A stretch of 64,000 bases of DNA. Origin: Streptomyces barringtoniae (GTDB lineage: Bacteria > Actinomycetota > Actinomycetes > Streptomycetales > Streptomycetaceae). The notes beneath the pieces were generated by a model that worked only from the letters and a program-made list of their open reading frames with translations, made no database searches and was not told the DNA's origin. The DNA lies in contig NZ_JAJHNP010000007.1 of assembly GCF_020819595.1 (NCBI RefSeq), positions 186,001 through 250,000 of the forward strand, given 5' to 3'. Each line of letters starts with the position of its first letter. Positions within the stretch are counted from its first letter, which is position 1. Made by a program: the position numbers and the translations under genes. Below are positions 1 to 6,800 of this stretch, piece by piece.

Positions 1-418
1 CCGCCGTGACGAGGACCGCCTCGCCCGGTGCCGGCCGCGCCGCCTCCAGCGCCCCGTACGCCACCAGGCCGCTGCGCACCAGTGCGATCGCGTCCACGGC
101 GTCGGCGCCGTCCGGTATCGGGGAGGTCATGGCCTCGTGCAGCAGGGCGAAGTCGGCGTACCCGTGCCCGAAGCACATCCCCGTCACCTGCTCGCCCGGC
201 CGGAAGCGGGTCACGCCCTCGCCGACCGCCACCACCTCGCCGGCGATCTCGCCGCCGAGCGCGATCGGCTCGGCGGCCTCGGTGACCTTGCGGACCACGG
301 GCAGGGTGACGCCGATCGCGGCGCAGCGCACCAGCAGCTCGCCGGGACCGGGCTCGGGGACGGGTGCCTCCTCCAGGAACAGGGGGCCGCCGGCGGATTC
401 ATACCGGACGCGACGCAT
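1..418 (-). CDS. MDR-family (zinc-type) oxidoreductase, N-terminal part
   Basis: The first 139 residues of a medium-chain dehydrogenase/reductase are seen; the rest lies beyond the window edge. The start is an ATG beginning MRRVRYESAGG. The segment GGEIAGEVVAVGEGVTRFRP followed by GEQVTGM is the typical GroES-like fold of quinone or alcohol oxidoreductases. The NADPH-binding half is cut off. The gene is divergent from a MarR regulator, and the space between them holds three matching palindromes, so it is the likely target of that repressor. The exact substrate cannot be told; quinone reductase-like is the best guess. Confidence 0.75.
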   Translation of the reverse strand, partial: MRRVRYESAGGPLFLEEAPVPEPGPGELLVRCAAIGVTLPVVRKVTEAAEPIALGGEIAGEVVAVGEGVTRFRPGEQVTGMCFGHGYADFALLHEAMTSPIPDGADAVDAIALVRSGLVAYGALEAARPAPGEAVLVTA

Positions 419-460
419 CGCACACACCTCCACGGCCGGGCACACCCCGGCACATTGGCC

Positions 461-525
461 GTTGGGAACTCCAACGAATTCGTTGGGAGGCCCAACGGTA
501 GCGGAGTTTCGTTGGGAGGTCCAAC
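461..525. promoter_or_regulatory. Three tandem MarR-type operators
   Basis: Three 15-bp palindromes with arms GTTGG and CCAAC and a 5-bp centre lie at 461-475, 482-496 and 511-525. The centres are gaact, gaggc and gaggt. They fill the gap between the divergent oxidoreductase and the MarR gene; the last one ends 23 bp before the marR start. MarR proteins normally bind such short palindromes next to their own gene. The assignment as MarR operator is inference from position and symmetry. Confidence 0.65.
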
Positions 526-548
526 GGTTTCTCGGCTAGGCTGCCGTC

Positions 549-986
549 ATGGCCGAAGCATCCCTGCCCGCGATCCGCTCCCTGCCCAGCTGGCTCCTCG
601 GCCGCGCCGCCGCCCGGGGCCGTTCCCTGGTCGCCGACGCGCTCGCGGCCGAGGGTCAGAAGATGTGGCACCACGTGGTCCTCTCCGCCGTCCGCGACCT
701 CCAGCCCGTCGCCCAGGCCGACCTCGGCCGCAGTGTGGGCCTGGACCCCAAGGACCTGGTCGGCGTGCTCAACGACCTGCAGTCCGCCGGCCATGTCCTG
801 CGTGCCCCCGACCCCAGGGACCGGCGCAAGAACGCCGTGTCCCTCACCGACGACGGCGCCCGCCTCCTCCTGCGCTGCGAGAAGGCGGCCCGCGAGGCCA
901 ACGACGAGCTGCTCGCCCCGCTGTCGGCCGCCGAACGCGATCAGTTCACGGGCCTGTTGATCCGGATTTCCGGCACGGACGGCTGA
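549..986 (+). CDS. MarR-family transcriptional regulator
   Basis: A 145-residue winged-helix protein of normal MarR length. The recognition region is seen as AQADLGRSVGLDPKDLVGVLNDLQSAG, and the wing as RAPDPRDRRKNAVSLTDDGARLL, which contains the hallmark D-x-R-(D)-R-R loop. It probably represses itself and the divergent oxidoreductase through the three palindromes upstream and responds to a small phenolic or oxidant. No good Shine-Dalgarno sequence precedes the ATG, so translation may be leaderless or weak. The isochorismatase-like gene follows after 19 bp and may be co-transcribed. Confidence 0.88.
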   Translation: MAEASLPAIRSLPSWLLGRAAARGRSLVADALAAEGQKMWHHVVLSAVRDLQPVAQADLGRSVGLDPKDLVGVLNDLQSAGHVLRAPDPRDRRKNAVSLTDDGARLLLRCEKAAREANDELLAPLSAAERDQFTGLLIRISGTDG

Positions 987-1005
987 CGGCGGCTAACGTT
1001 CCGTC

Positions 1006-1533
1006 ATGACCGCAGCTCCCGTCCTCGACCCGCAGCGCACCGCCCTGGTCCTCGTCGACCTGATGGAACGTATCGTCGCGCTGCCCCTGGAACCCCGCAA
1101 AGGCACCGAAGTGCTCACCTCCGCCGAGGAGTTGGCGCGCACCTTCCGCACCGCCGGCGCACCCGTCGTCCTCGTCCGGGTCGAGCGCCCCTCGGTCGCC
1201 GAACAGCCGCCCGGCAGCTCGCTCGTGCCCGGCCTCGCCGCGCACGGCGACCTGGAGGTGGTCAAGCGGACCATCGGCGCCTTCCAGGGCACCGGCCTGG
1301 ACGAGCGGCTGCGCGAACGCGGCGTCACGACCCTGGTGTTCGGCGGCATCGCCACCAACCTCGGTGTCGAGTCGACCGCCCGCGCCGCCGGCGACCTCGG
1401 CTACGACCTCGTCTTCGTCGAGGACGCCATGGCCGCCCTCACCGCCGCCGAGCACGAGGCCTCCGTCCGGCTCGACTTCCCCCGGCTCGGCACGGTGGTG
1501 AGCGCCGCCGACGTACGCCTCACCCCCGCATGA
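1006..1533 (+). CDS. Isochorismatase-like family protein lacking the catalytic Cys
   Basis: A 175-residue alpha/beta hydrolase of the isochorismatase-like superfamily. Asp18 (VLVDLM) and Lys87 (VVKRTI) occupy the places of the catalytic Asp and Lys. The usual nucleophilic Cys is Gly120 in the segment GIATNLGVESTARAA. The same TN-(I/L)-GVESTAR variant is known from YecD-type members, so the loss is a subfamily trait rather than a mutation. The substrate is unknown. It follows the MarR gene closely and probably shares its transcript. Confidence 0.82.
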   Translation: MTAAPVLDPQRTALVLVDLMERIVALPLEPRKGTEVLTSAEELARTFRTAGAPVVLVRVERPSVAEQPPGSSLVPGLAAHGDLEVVKRTIGAFQGTGLDERLRERGVTTLVFGGIATNLGVESTARAAGDLGYDLVFVEDAMAALTAAEHEASVRLDFPRLGTVVSAADVRLTPA

Positions 1534-1537
1534 GCCC

Positions 1538-2257
1538 TCACACCAGCGTCCCGCCCCCGTCCACGACCACCACCGAACCGGTGCTGTAACCCCCACGCAT
1601 CAGATACAGATACGCCTCCGCCACATCCGCCGGCTCGCCGACCCGCCCCACCGGCAGCGACTCGGCGGACGACCGGAACAGCCCCTCCCGTGCGTCCTCA
1701 GGCACCTCCCGCCACAGCTCGGTGCGCACCAGCCCGGGCGAGACCGCGTTGACCCGCAGCGGAGCCAGCTCCACCGCCAGCGCCCGGGCCAGCGACTCCA
1801 TCGCCCCGCACAGCGCCGAGGCCGCACTCGACCCCGGCAGCGGCCGGCGCCCCGCCGTCCCCGTGGTCAGCACCACCGACCCGCCCGGGCGGATCGAGGC
1901 GGCGCCGTACTTCACCGCCGTGTACGCCCCCCACAGCCGCGTGTCCAGGAACCGCCGCGCCCGTACGACATCCGCCTCCGCCAACGGCTCCAGCAGCAGC
2001 GACTCACCCGCGGTGTACACCAGGTGGTCGTACGCGCCGATCCGCTCGAAGAAGCCGCGCACCGCGTCCTCGTCCGTCGCGTCCAGCACCCTCCCCTCGG
2101 CGCCCTCCGGCAGCCGCTTCAGCGCCGCGTCCACGCTCTCCTGCCGGCGCGAGGCCACGACCACCTCTGCGCCCTCCCGTGCCGCGCCCTCGGCGACCGC
2201 GAGCCCGATCCCCGACGTACCCCCGATGACGACGATCCGCTGTCCTTGCAGCCCCAT
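1538..2257 (-). CDS. SDR-like protein without the Tyr/Lys active site
   Basis: A 239-residue short-chain dehydrogenase-like protein. The NAD(P)-binding turn GGTSGIG lies at residues 12-18, and the end VVVVDGGGTLV is typical of SDRs. The region that should hold the Tyr-x-x-x-Lys pair reads PGSSAASALCGAMESLARAL, so neither catalytic residue is present. It may bind cofactor without normal dehydrogenase activity. I chose the ATG at 2257, which has an AGGGGA ribosome site, rather than the much longer open frame upstream. It is divergent from a LysR gene and convergent with the isochorismatase-like gene. Confidence 0.8.
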   Translation of the reverse strand: MGLQGQRIVVIGGTSGIGLAVAEGAAREGAEVVVASRRQESVDAALKRLPEGAEGRVLDATDEDAVRGFFERIGAYDHLVYTAGESLLLEPLAEADVVRARRFLDTRLWGAYTAVKYGAASIRPGGSVVLTTGTAGRRPLPGSSAASALCGAMESLARALAVELAPLRVNAVSPGLVRTELWREVPEDAREGLFRSSAESLPVGRVGEPADVAEAYLYLMRGGYSTGSVVVVDGGGTLV

Positions 2258-2338
2258 GCTGTGTCCCCTTCCTCGTTGCCTGACGGGATCCAGCCTGCGA
2301 CCGCCCGCGGCCCGCCGTCCAAGACCTCTTCCGGCCGT

Positions 2339-2361
2339 GGCGATACCCTGAAGGTATCGCC
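2339..2361. promoter_or_regulatory. LysR-type operator (T-N11-A palindrome)
   Basis: A perfect 9-bp inverted repeat, GGCGATACC and GGTATCGCC with a 5-bp centre CTGAA. It contains the T-N11-A core that LysR proteins recognise. It lies 16 bp before the LysR start codon and about 80 bp before the divergent SDR-like gene, so both could be controlled from it. The role is inferred. Confidence 0.6.
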
Positions 2362-2377
2362 GGGGAAAGGGGCGGCC

Positions 2378-3193
2378 GTGGACCTCGACCTGCGGAAAGT
2401 CCGCTACTTCGTGGCGGTCGCCGAACACCTGCACTTCGGCCGCGCCGCCGAACGGCTGCACATCGCACAGCCGGTCCTCAGCCGTCAGATCCGCGCACTG
2501 GAGAAGGACTTGGGCGCCGAGCTGTTCGTACGCGGCAGCCATGGCGTGACCTTGACCGACGCCGGACGGCAACTCCTCGACGACGGACGGCAGTTGCTGG
2601 CCACCGCCGACGGGACGCGCCGCCGCGTACTGCGCGCCGCACGCGGGCCCCGGCGCCTCCTCGTCGGCTTCCGCGCCGGTGTCGTCGTCACCCGCGCCCT
2701 GCGCGCCTTCACGGCGGCGCACCCGGACGTGGAGACCAACGCCCGGCGAGTCGAGTGGGACGACCAGGAGCGGCTGATCCTCGACGGGACCGTCGACATC
2801 GCCTACGTACGGCGACCGGTCCGCGAGGACGGGCTGGAATTGCGTCCCCTGTACAGCGAGACCCGCGTGGCCATGCTCCCGGAGGGCCACCGGCTGGCCG
2901 GCAAGCAGGAGCTGTCGCTCGCCGACCTCGACGGCGAGCGGTGGCTCAGATACGCCGATCCCCGGCCCGGCGACCTGCCGATCCGCACCATCGAGGAGAA
3001 GTTCGAGTGCGTGGCCGCCGGCACCGGCATCACGCTCGTCCCGCGCTCGGTCGCCGAGCAGTACTCCCGCCCGGACATCAGCTATGTGCCGGTCCCCGAC
3101 GCCGAACCGGACCAGGTCCTGCTGGCCTGGGCGGCCGGCCGCGGCTCACCCCTGATCACGGCGTTCGTCGAAGCGGCGCAGTCCCTCGGCTGA
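2378..3193 (+). CDS. LysR-family transcriptional regulator
   Basis: A 271-residue LysR protein. The N-terminal helix-turn-helix reads LHFGRAAERLHIAQPVLSRQIRALEKDLGAELF, followed by a normal substrate-binding domain. The start is a GTG preceded by GGAAAGG at good spacing; the open frame upstream is non-coding. A LysR-type palindrome sits just before it. It is divergent from the SDR-like gene and convergent with fdhD, with a strong hairpin between. Whether it controls the formate dehydrogenase genes is not shown; the SDR-like gene is the more direct target. Confidence 0.88.
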   Translation: MDLDLRKVRYFVAVAEHLHFGRAAERLHIAQPVLSRQIRALEKDLGAELFVRGSHGVTLTDAGRQLLDDGRQLLATADGTRRRVLRAARGPRRLLVGFRAGVVVTRALRAFTAAHPDVETNARRVEWDDQERLILDGTVDIAYVRRPVREDGLELRPLYSETRVAMLPEGHRLAGKQELSLADLDGERWLRYADPRPGDLPIRTIEEKFECVAAGTGITLVPRSVAEQYSRPDISYVPVPDAEPDQVLLAWAAGRGSPLITAFVEAAQSLG

Positions 3194-3243
3194 GGCGGGG
3201 CCCGGCGGCGCAGGGGGCGCTCCCCGCCGGTCCGGGCCCCGCC
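3194..3243. terminator. Bidirectional terminator between LysR and fdhD
   Basis: Perfect 12-bp arms (3194-3205 and 3232-3243, GGCGGGGCCCGG and its complement) flank a 26-base loop that can itself pair. It lies between two convergent genes, with no U-tract, as is common in actinomycetes. Confidence 0.65.
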
Positions 3244-3264
3244 GCCGTGCCGCGGGGAGGCACC

Positions 3265-4113
3265 TCAGCCCTGGGCGGCCGCCTCCCGCAGGGCGATGCG
3301 GTGCTCGCCCGCGTACACGTTCATCGAGCTGCCCCGCAGGAACCCCACCAGCGTCAGACCCGTCTCCGCGGCCAGGTCCACCGCCAGCGACGACGGCGCC
3401 GACACCGCGGCCAGCACCGGGATGCCCGCCATCACCGCCTTCTGCGCCAGCTCGAACGAGGCCCGCCCGGAGACCAGCAGGATCGCCCGCGACAGCGGCA
3501 GCCCGCCGTTCTGCAGCGCCCGCCCGACCAGTTTGTCGACCGCGTTGTGCCGGCCCACGTCCTCCCGTATGTCCAGCAGCTCGCCGGCCTCGGAGAACAG
3601 GGCCGCCGCGTGCAGGCCCCCGGTCCGGTCGAACACCCGCTGGGCCGCCCGCAGCCGGTCGGGGAGGCTCGCCAGCAGCTCCGGGGCGACCCGGACCGGG
3701 GGAGTGTCGGCGATCGGGAAGCGCGCCGTCGTCCGTACGGCGTCCAGGCTGGCCTTGCCGCACAGGCCGCACGAGGAGGACGTGTAGACGTTCCGCTCCA
3801 GGGTGAAGTCCGGCAGGGCGACGCCGGGCGCGGTCTTCACGTCGACCACGTTGTAGGTGTTCGAGCCGTCCGCCGTCGCACCCGCGCAGTAGACGATGTT
3901 CTGCAGATCGTCCGCGGTGGCCAGGACGCCCTCGCTCACCAGGAAGCCCGCCGCCAGCGCGAAGTCGTCGCCGGGTGTGCGCATGGTGATCGCGAGCGGC
4001 TTGCCGTTGAGCCGGATCTCCAGGGGTTCCTCGGCGACGAGTGTGTCCGGCCGGGTGGAGAGCGCCCCGTCCCGGATGCGGAGGACCTTGCGTCGTTCCG
4101 TGACTCGTCCCAT
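3265..4113 (-). CDS. fdhD: FdhD, sulfur carrier for formate dehydrogenase maturation
   Basis: A 282-residue FdhD protein. In this family the protein passes sulfur from a cysteine desulfurase to the Mo-bis-MGD cofactor of formate dehydrogenase. The key Cys pair is in TSSSCGLCGK (Cys115 and Cys118). The C-terminal part has the conserved EDVGRHNAVDKLVG and LLVSGRASFELAQKA segments. It is the last gene of the formate dehydrogenase operon on this strand, 7 bp after the small Fe-S subunit gene, so it serves that enzyme. Confidence 0.95.
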   Translation of the reverse strand: MGRVTERRKVLRIRDGALSTRPDTLVAEEPLEIRLNGKPLAITMRTPGDDFALAAGFLVSEGVLATADDLQNIVYCAGATADGSNTYNVVDVKTAPGVALPDFTLERNVYTSSSCGLCGKASLDAVRTTARFPIADTPPVRVAPELLASLPDRLRAAQRVFDRTGGLHAAALFSEAGELLDIREDVGRHNAVDKLVGRALQNGGLPLSRAILLVSGRASFELAQKAVMAGIPVLAAVSAPSSLAVDLAAETGLTLVGFLRGSSMNVYAGEHRIALREAAAQG

Positions 4114-4120
4114 GTCCTGA

Positions 4121-4981
4121 TCAGCCCCGGTTCTGTACGTGCTGGTAGCCGAAACGGCCCTTGATGCAGAGATTGCCGTGGGTCACCGGGTTGTCGTGCG
4201 GCGAGGTGACCTTCACGATCTCATTGTCCTGCACATGGAGCGTGAGGGTGCAGCCCACTCCGCAGTACGCGCACACCGTGGACGTCCGCGTCTGCCGGGA
4301 CTCGTCCCAGGTGCCCGCCGCCCGCATGTCGAACTCCGTCTTCGGCGCGAGCGCCCCGGTCGGGCACACCTCGACGCAGTTCCCGCAGTACACGCACGCC
4401 GAGTCGGTGAGCGGAGCGTCGTGCTCGACGGCGATCCGGGCGTCGAAACCGCGCCCGGCGACCGAGATCGCGAAGGAGTTCTGCCACTGGTCGCCGCAGG
4501 CGTCGACGCACTTGTAGCACAGGATGCACTTGCCGTAGTCGCGTACGTACAGCTCGTTGTCGATCCTCGGTTCCTCGTTCACCCGGGCCGCGTCGGGGCC
4601 GAAGCGGTCCGGCTTCGCCTCGTACTCCTTGATCCACTCGGCCGCCTTCGGCGTGGTCGACAAGTCGACCGAGGAGGCGAGCAGCTCCAGGACGATCTTC
4701 CGGCTGTGCCGGGCGCGCTCGCTGTCGGTGCGGACCTCCATCCCCGGCTCCGCCCTGCGCGAGCAGGCCGGCACCAGCGTCCGCGAGCCCTCGACCTCCA
4801 CCACGCACACCCGGCAGGCGTTCTTCGGGCGCAGCGTGTCGCCCTGGCACAGCGTCGGGACGTCCTTCCCGGCCGCCCGGCAGGCGTCCAGGACGGTCGA
4901 GCCCTCCGGGACCCGCGCGGGCTCGCCGTCTATGGTGCACTCCAGCAGCCGGCGCGGGATCCCCAGCGGTGTGACGGTCAT
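4121..4981 (-). CDS. Fe-S electron-transfer subunit carrying the N-terminal part of the formate dehydrogenase alpha chain
   Basis: A 286-residue protein with three iron-sulfur regions in order. A plant-type [2Fe-2S] site has C45-x10-C56-x2-C59-x13-C73. Two ferredoxin-like [4Fe-4S] motifs follow (CILCYKCVDAC and CVYCGNCVEVCP). At the C-terminus is the first domain of a molybdopterin oxidoreductase (CAYCGVGC ... GNLCIKGRFGY). In one-piece NAD-linked formate dehydrogenases this whole block is the N-terminus of the alpha subunit. Here it is a separate gene downstream of nuoEF and ends just where the catalytic domain should begin. Its ATG overlaps the preceding stop by ATGA, which fixes the start. 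Confidence 0.88.
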   Translation of the reverse strand: MTVTPLGIPRRLLECTIDGEPARVPEGSTVLDACRAAGKDVPTLCQGDTLRPKNACRVCVVEVEGSRTLVPACSRRAEPGMEVRTDSERARHSRKIVLELLASSVDLSTTPKAAEWIKEYEAKPDRFGPDAARVNEEPRIDNELYVRDYGKCILCYKCVDACGDQWQNSFAISVAGRGFDARIAVEHDAPLTDSACVYCGNCVEVCPTGALAPKTEFDMRAAGTWDESRQTRTSTVCAYCGVGCTLTLHVQDNEIVKVTSPHDNPVTHGNLCIKGRFGYQHVQNRG

Positions 4982-6795
4982 GCGTACGCCCCCAGACGGT
5001 CGATGGCGGATTCCACGGCGTTCCAGGCGGTCTGCCCCAGGCCGCAGATCGAGGCGTCCCGCATCGCCCGGCCGACCTCCCGCAGCAGGGCGATGTCGTC
5101 GGCGGCCGCGGCCCCGGTCCGCTCGGCGATCCGGCGCAGCGCCTCCTCCTGCCGGACGGTCCCGACCCGGCACGGCACGCACTGCCCGCAGGACTCCTCC
5201 CGGAAGAACTCGGCGATCCTGAGCAGCAGCCGGGGCAGCGGCACGCTGTCGTCGAAGGCCATCACCACGCCCGAGCCGAGCGTGGTGCCCGCCTGACGGG
5301 TGCCCTCGAACGTCAGCGGGATGTCCAGCTCGTCGGGCCGGACGAACCCGCCCGCCGCGCCGCCGAGCAGCACCGCCCGCAACCCCTCCCGGACCCCGGC
5401 CAGTCCGAGCAGCTCGCCGAGCGTGGCACCGAAGGGGAGTTCGTAGACACCGGGCCGCGCCACGCTCCCGGAGACGCAGTACAGCTTCGGCCCGGTCGAC
5501 CTTTCGGTGCCGATCGCCGCGTACGCCGGGGCGCCCATGGTCAGGACCGGCAGGACGTTGACCAGCGTCTCGACGTTGTTCTCGACCGTCGGCTTGCCGA
5601 ACAGCCCCTTCTCCACCGGGAACGGCGGCTTGGAGCGCGGCTCGCCCCGGTAGCCCTCGATGGAGTTGAACAGGGCCGTCTCCTCACCGCAGATGTACGC
5701 CCCCGCGCCCCGCCGGATCTCGATGTCGAAGGCGTAGCCCTGACCGAGGACGTCGTCCCCCAGGAACCCACGCGCGCGTGCCTGCCCGATCGCGTGCTCC
5801 AGGCGGCGCAGGGCGCGCGGGTACTCGCCGCGCAGATAGAGGTAGCCCTTGTGGGCGCCGGTCGCGTACGCCGCGACGGTCATCGCCTCGACCAGCGCGT
5901 ACGGGTCGCCCTCCATGAGCACGCGGTCCTTGAAGGTGCCCGGCTCGGATTCGTCGGCGTTGCACACGAGGTAGTGCGGGTGGTCGGGCTGGGACGCCGT
6001 GGCCTGCCATTTGCGGCCGGTGGGGAAGGCGGCGCCGCCGCGGCCGACCAGGCCGGAGTCGGTGACCTCGCGGATGACTTCGGCCGGCCCCAGCTCGAAG
6101 GCCCGGCGCAACGCCGTATACCCGCCGTGCGCGCGGTAGTCGTCCAGGGAGGCCGGGTCGACGACCCCCACGCGCCGCAACAGCACGAGGTCATCCCGGC
6201 CGGCCTGAGGCACCGCCATGACCGCCTCAGGTTCCTCCGGTGCCGAGTCGGGCGCGGCGGCCGCGCGTACGGCCTCGTCCACGGTCGCCGGTGCCGCCAC
6301 CGCCGTACGCACCGGATCGCCCGCCCGGACGGCGAGGGTCGCCGGAGCGCGTTCGCACAGGCCCAGGCAGGGACTGCGCTCGACCCCGGCCCCGCTGCCG
6401 AGACCTTCCTCCACGCCCGTGCACAGCGCCTCGGCTCCGGCGGCCGCGCAGGCCAGGTCGGTGCACACGTGCAGCACGGTCGCCGGGCGGGGCTTCAGGG
6501 AGAACATGGCGTAGAAGGTGGCGACCCCGTAGGCCTCGGCCGGCGGCACGGTCAGCCGGCGGCAGAGATAGCCGAGGCCGCCCTCGCTGATCCAGCCGAC
6601 CCGGTCATTGAGGGCGTGCAGCCCCGGCAGCAGCAGATCGCGCCGGTCCCGGGCCGCCCGCCCGCCGCGCGCCCACCGAAGGTCGGCGTCGCTGCGGTCG
6701 GCGCCCTCCCAGGAGGACTCGGGCGGGCCCAACAGGGCGTCCACGGCGGCCCGTTCCTCGTCCGTCGGCTTGCCGTCGCCGAAGTGCAGGTCCAC
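4978..6795 (-). CDS. NAD-linked formate dehydrogenase, fused NuoE/NuoF-type diaphorase subunit
   Basis: A 605-residue fusion. Residues about 1-170 are the NuoE-like [2Fe-2S] thioredoxin-fold domain (CTDLACAAAGAE ... CLGLCERAPA). The rest is NuoF-like, with the FMN/NADH site GRGGAAFPTGRKWQ, the NADESEPGTFKDR segment, an SLBB domain and the [4Fe-4S] motif ESCGQCVPCRVGT with a distal ICGLG. It takes electrons from the Fe-S subunit and reduces NAD+. Its gene lies 5 bp after the catalytic subunit gene and overlaps the next gene by 4 bp, so all are co-translated. Confidence 0.92.
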   Translation of the reverse strand: MDLHFGDGKPTDEERAAVDALLGPPESSWEGADRSDADLRWARGGRAARDRRDLLLPGLHALNDRVGWISEGGLGYLCRRLTVPPAEAYGVATFYAMFSLKPRPATVLHVCTDLACAAAGAEALCTGVEEGLGSGAGVERSPCLGLCERAPATLAVRAGDPVRTAVAAPATVDEAVRAAAAPDSAPEEPEAVMAVPQAGRDDLVLLRRVGVVDPASLDDYRAHGGYTALRRAFELGPAEVIREVTDSGLVGRGGAAFPTGRKWQATASQPDHPHYLVCNADESEPGTFKDRVLMEGDPYALVEAMTVAAYATGAHKGYLYLRGEYPRALRRLEHAIGQARARGFLGDDVLGQGYAFDIEIRRGAGAYICGEETALFNSIEGYRGEPRSKPPFPVEKGLFGKPTVENNVETLVNVLPVLTMGAPAYAAIGTERSTGPKLYCVSGSVARPGVYELPFGATLGELLGLAGVREGLRAVLLGGAAGGFVRPDELDIPLTFEGTRQAGTTLGSGVVMAFDDSVPLPRLLLRIAEFFREESCGQCVPCRVGTVRQEEALRRIAERTGAAAADDIALLREVGRAMRDASICGLGQTAWNAVESAIDRLGAYA

Positions 6796-6800
6796 TCACG

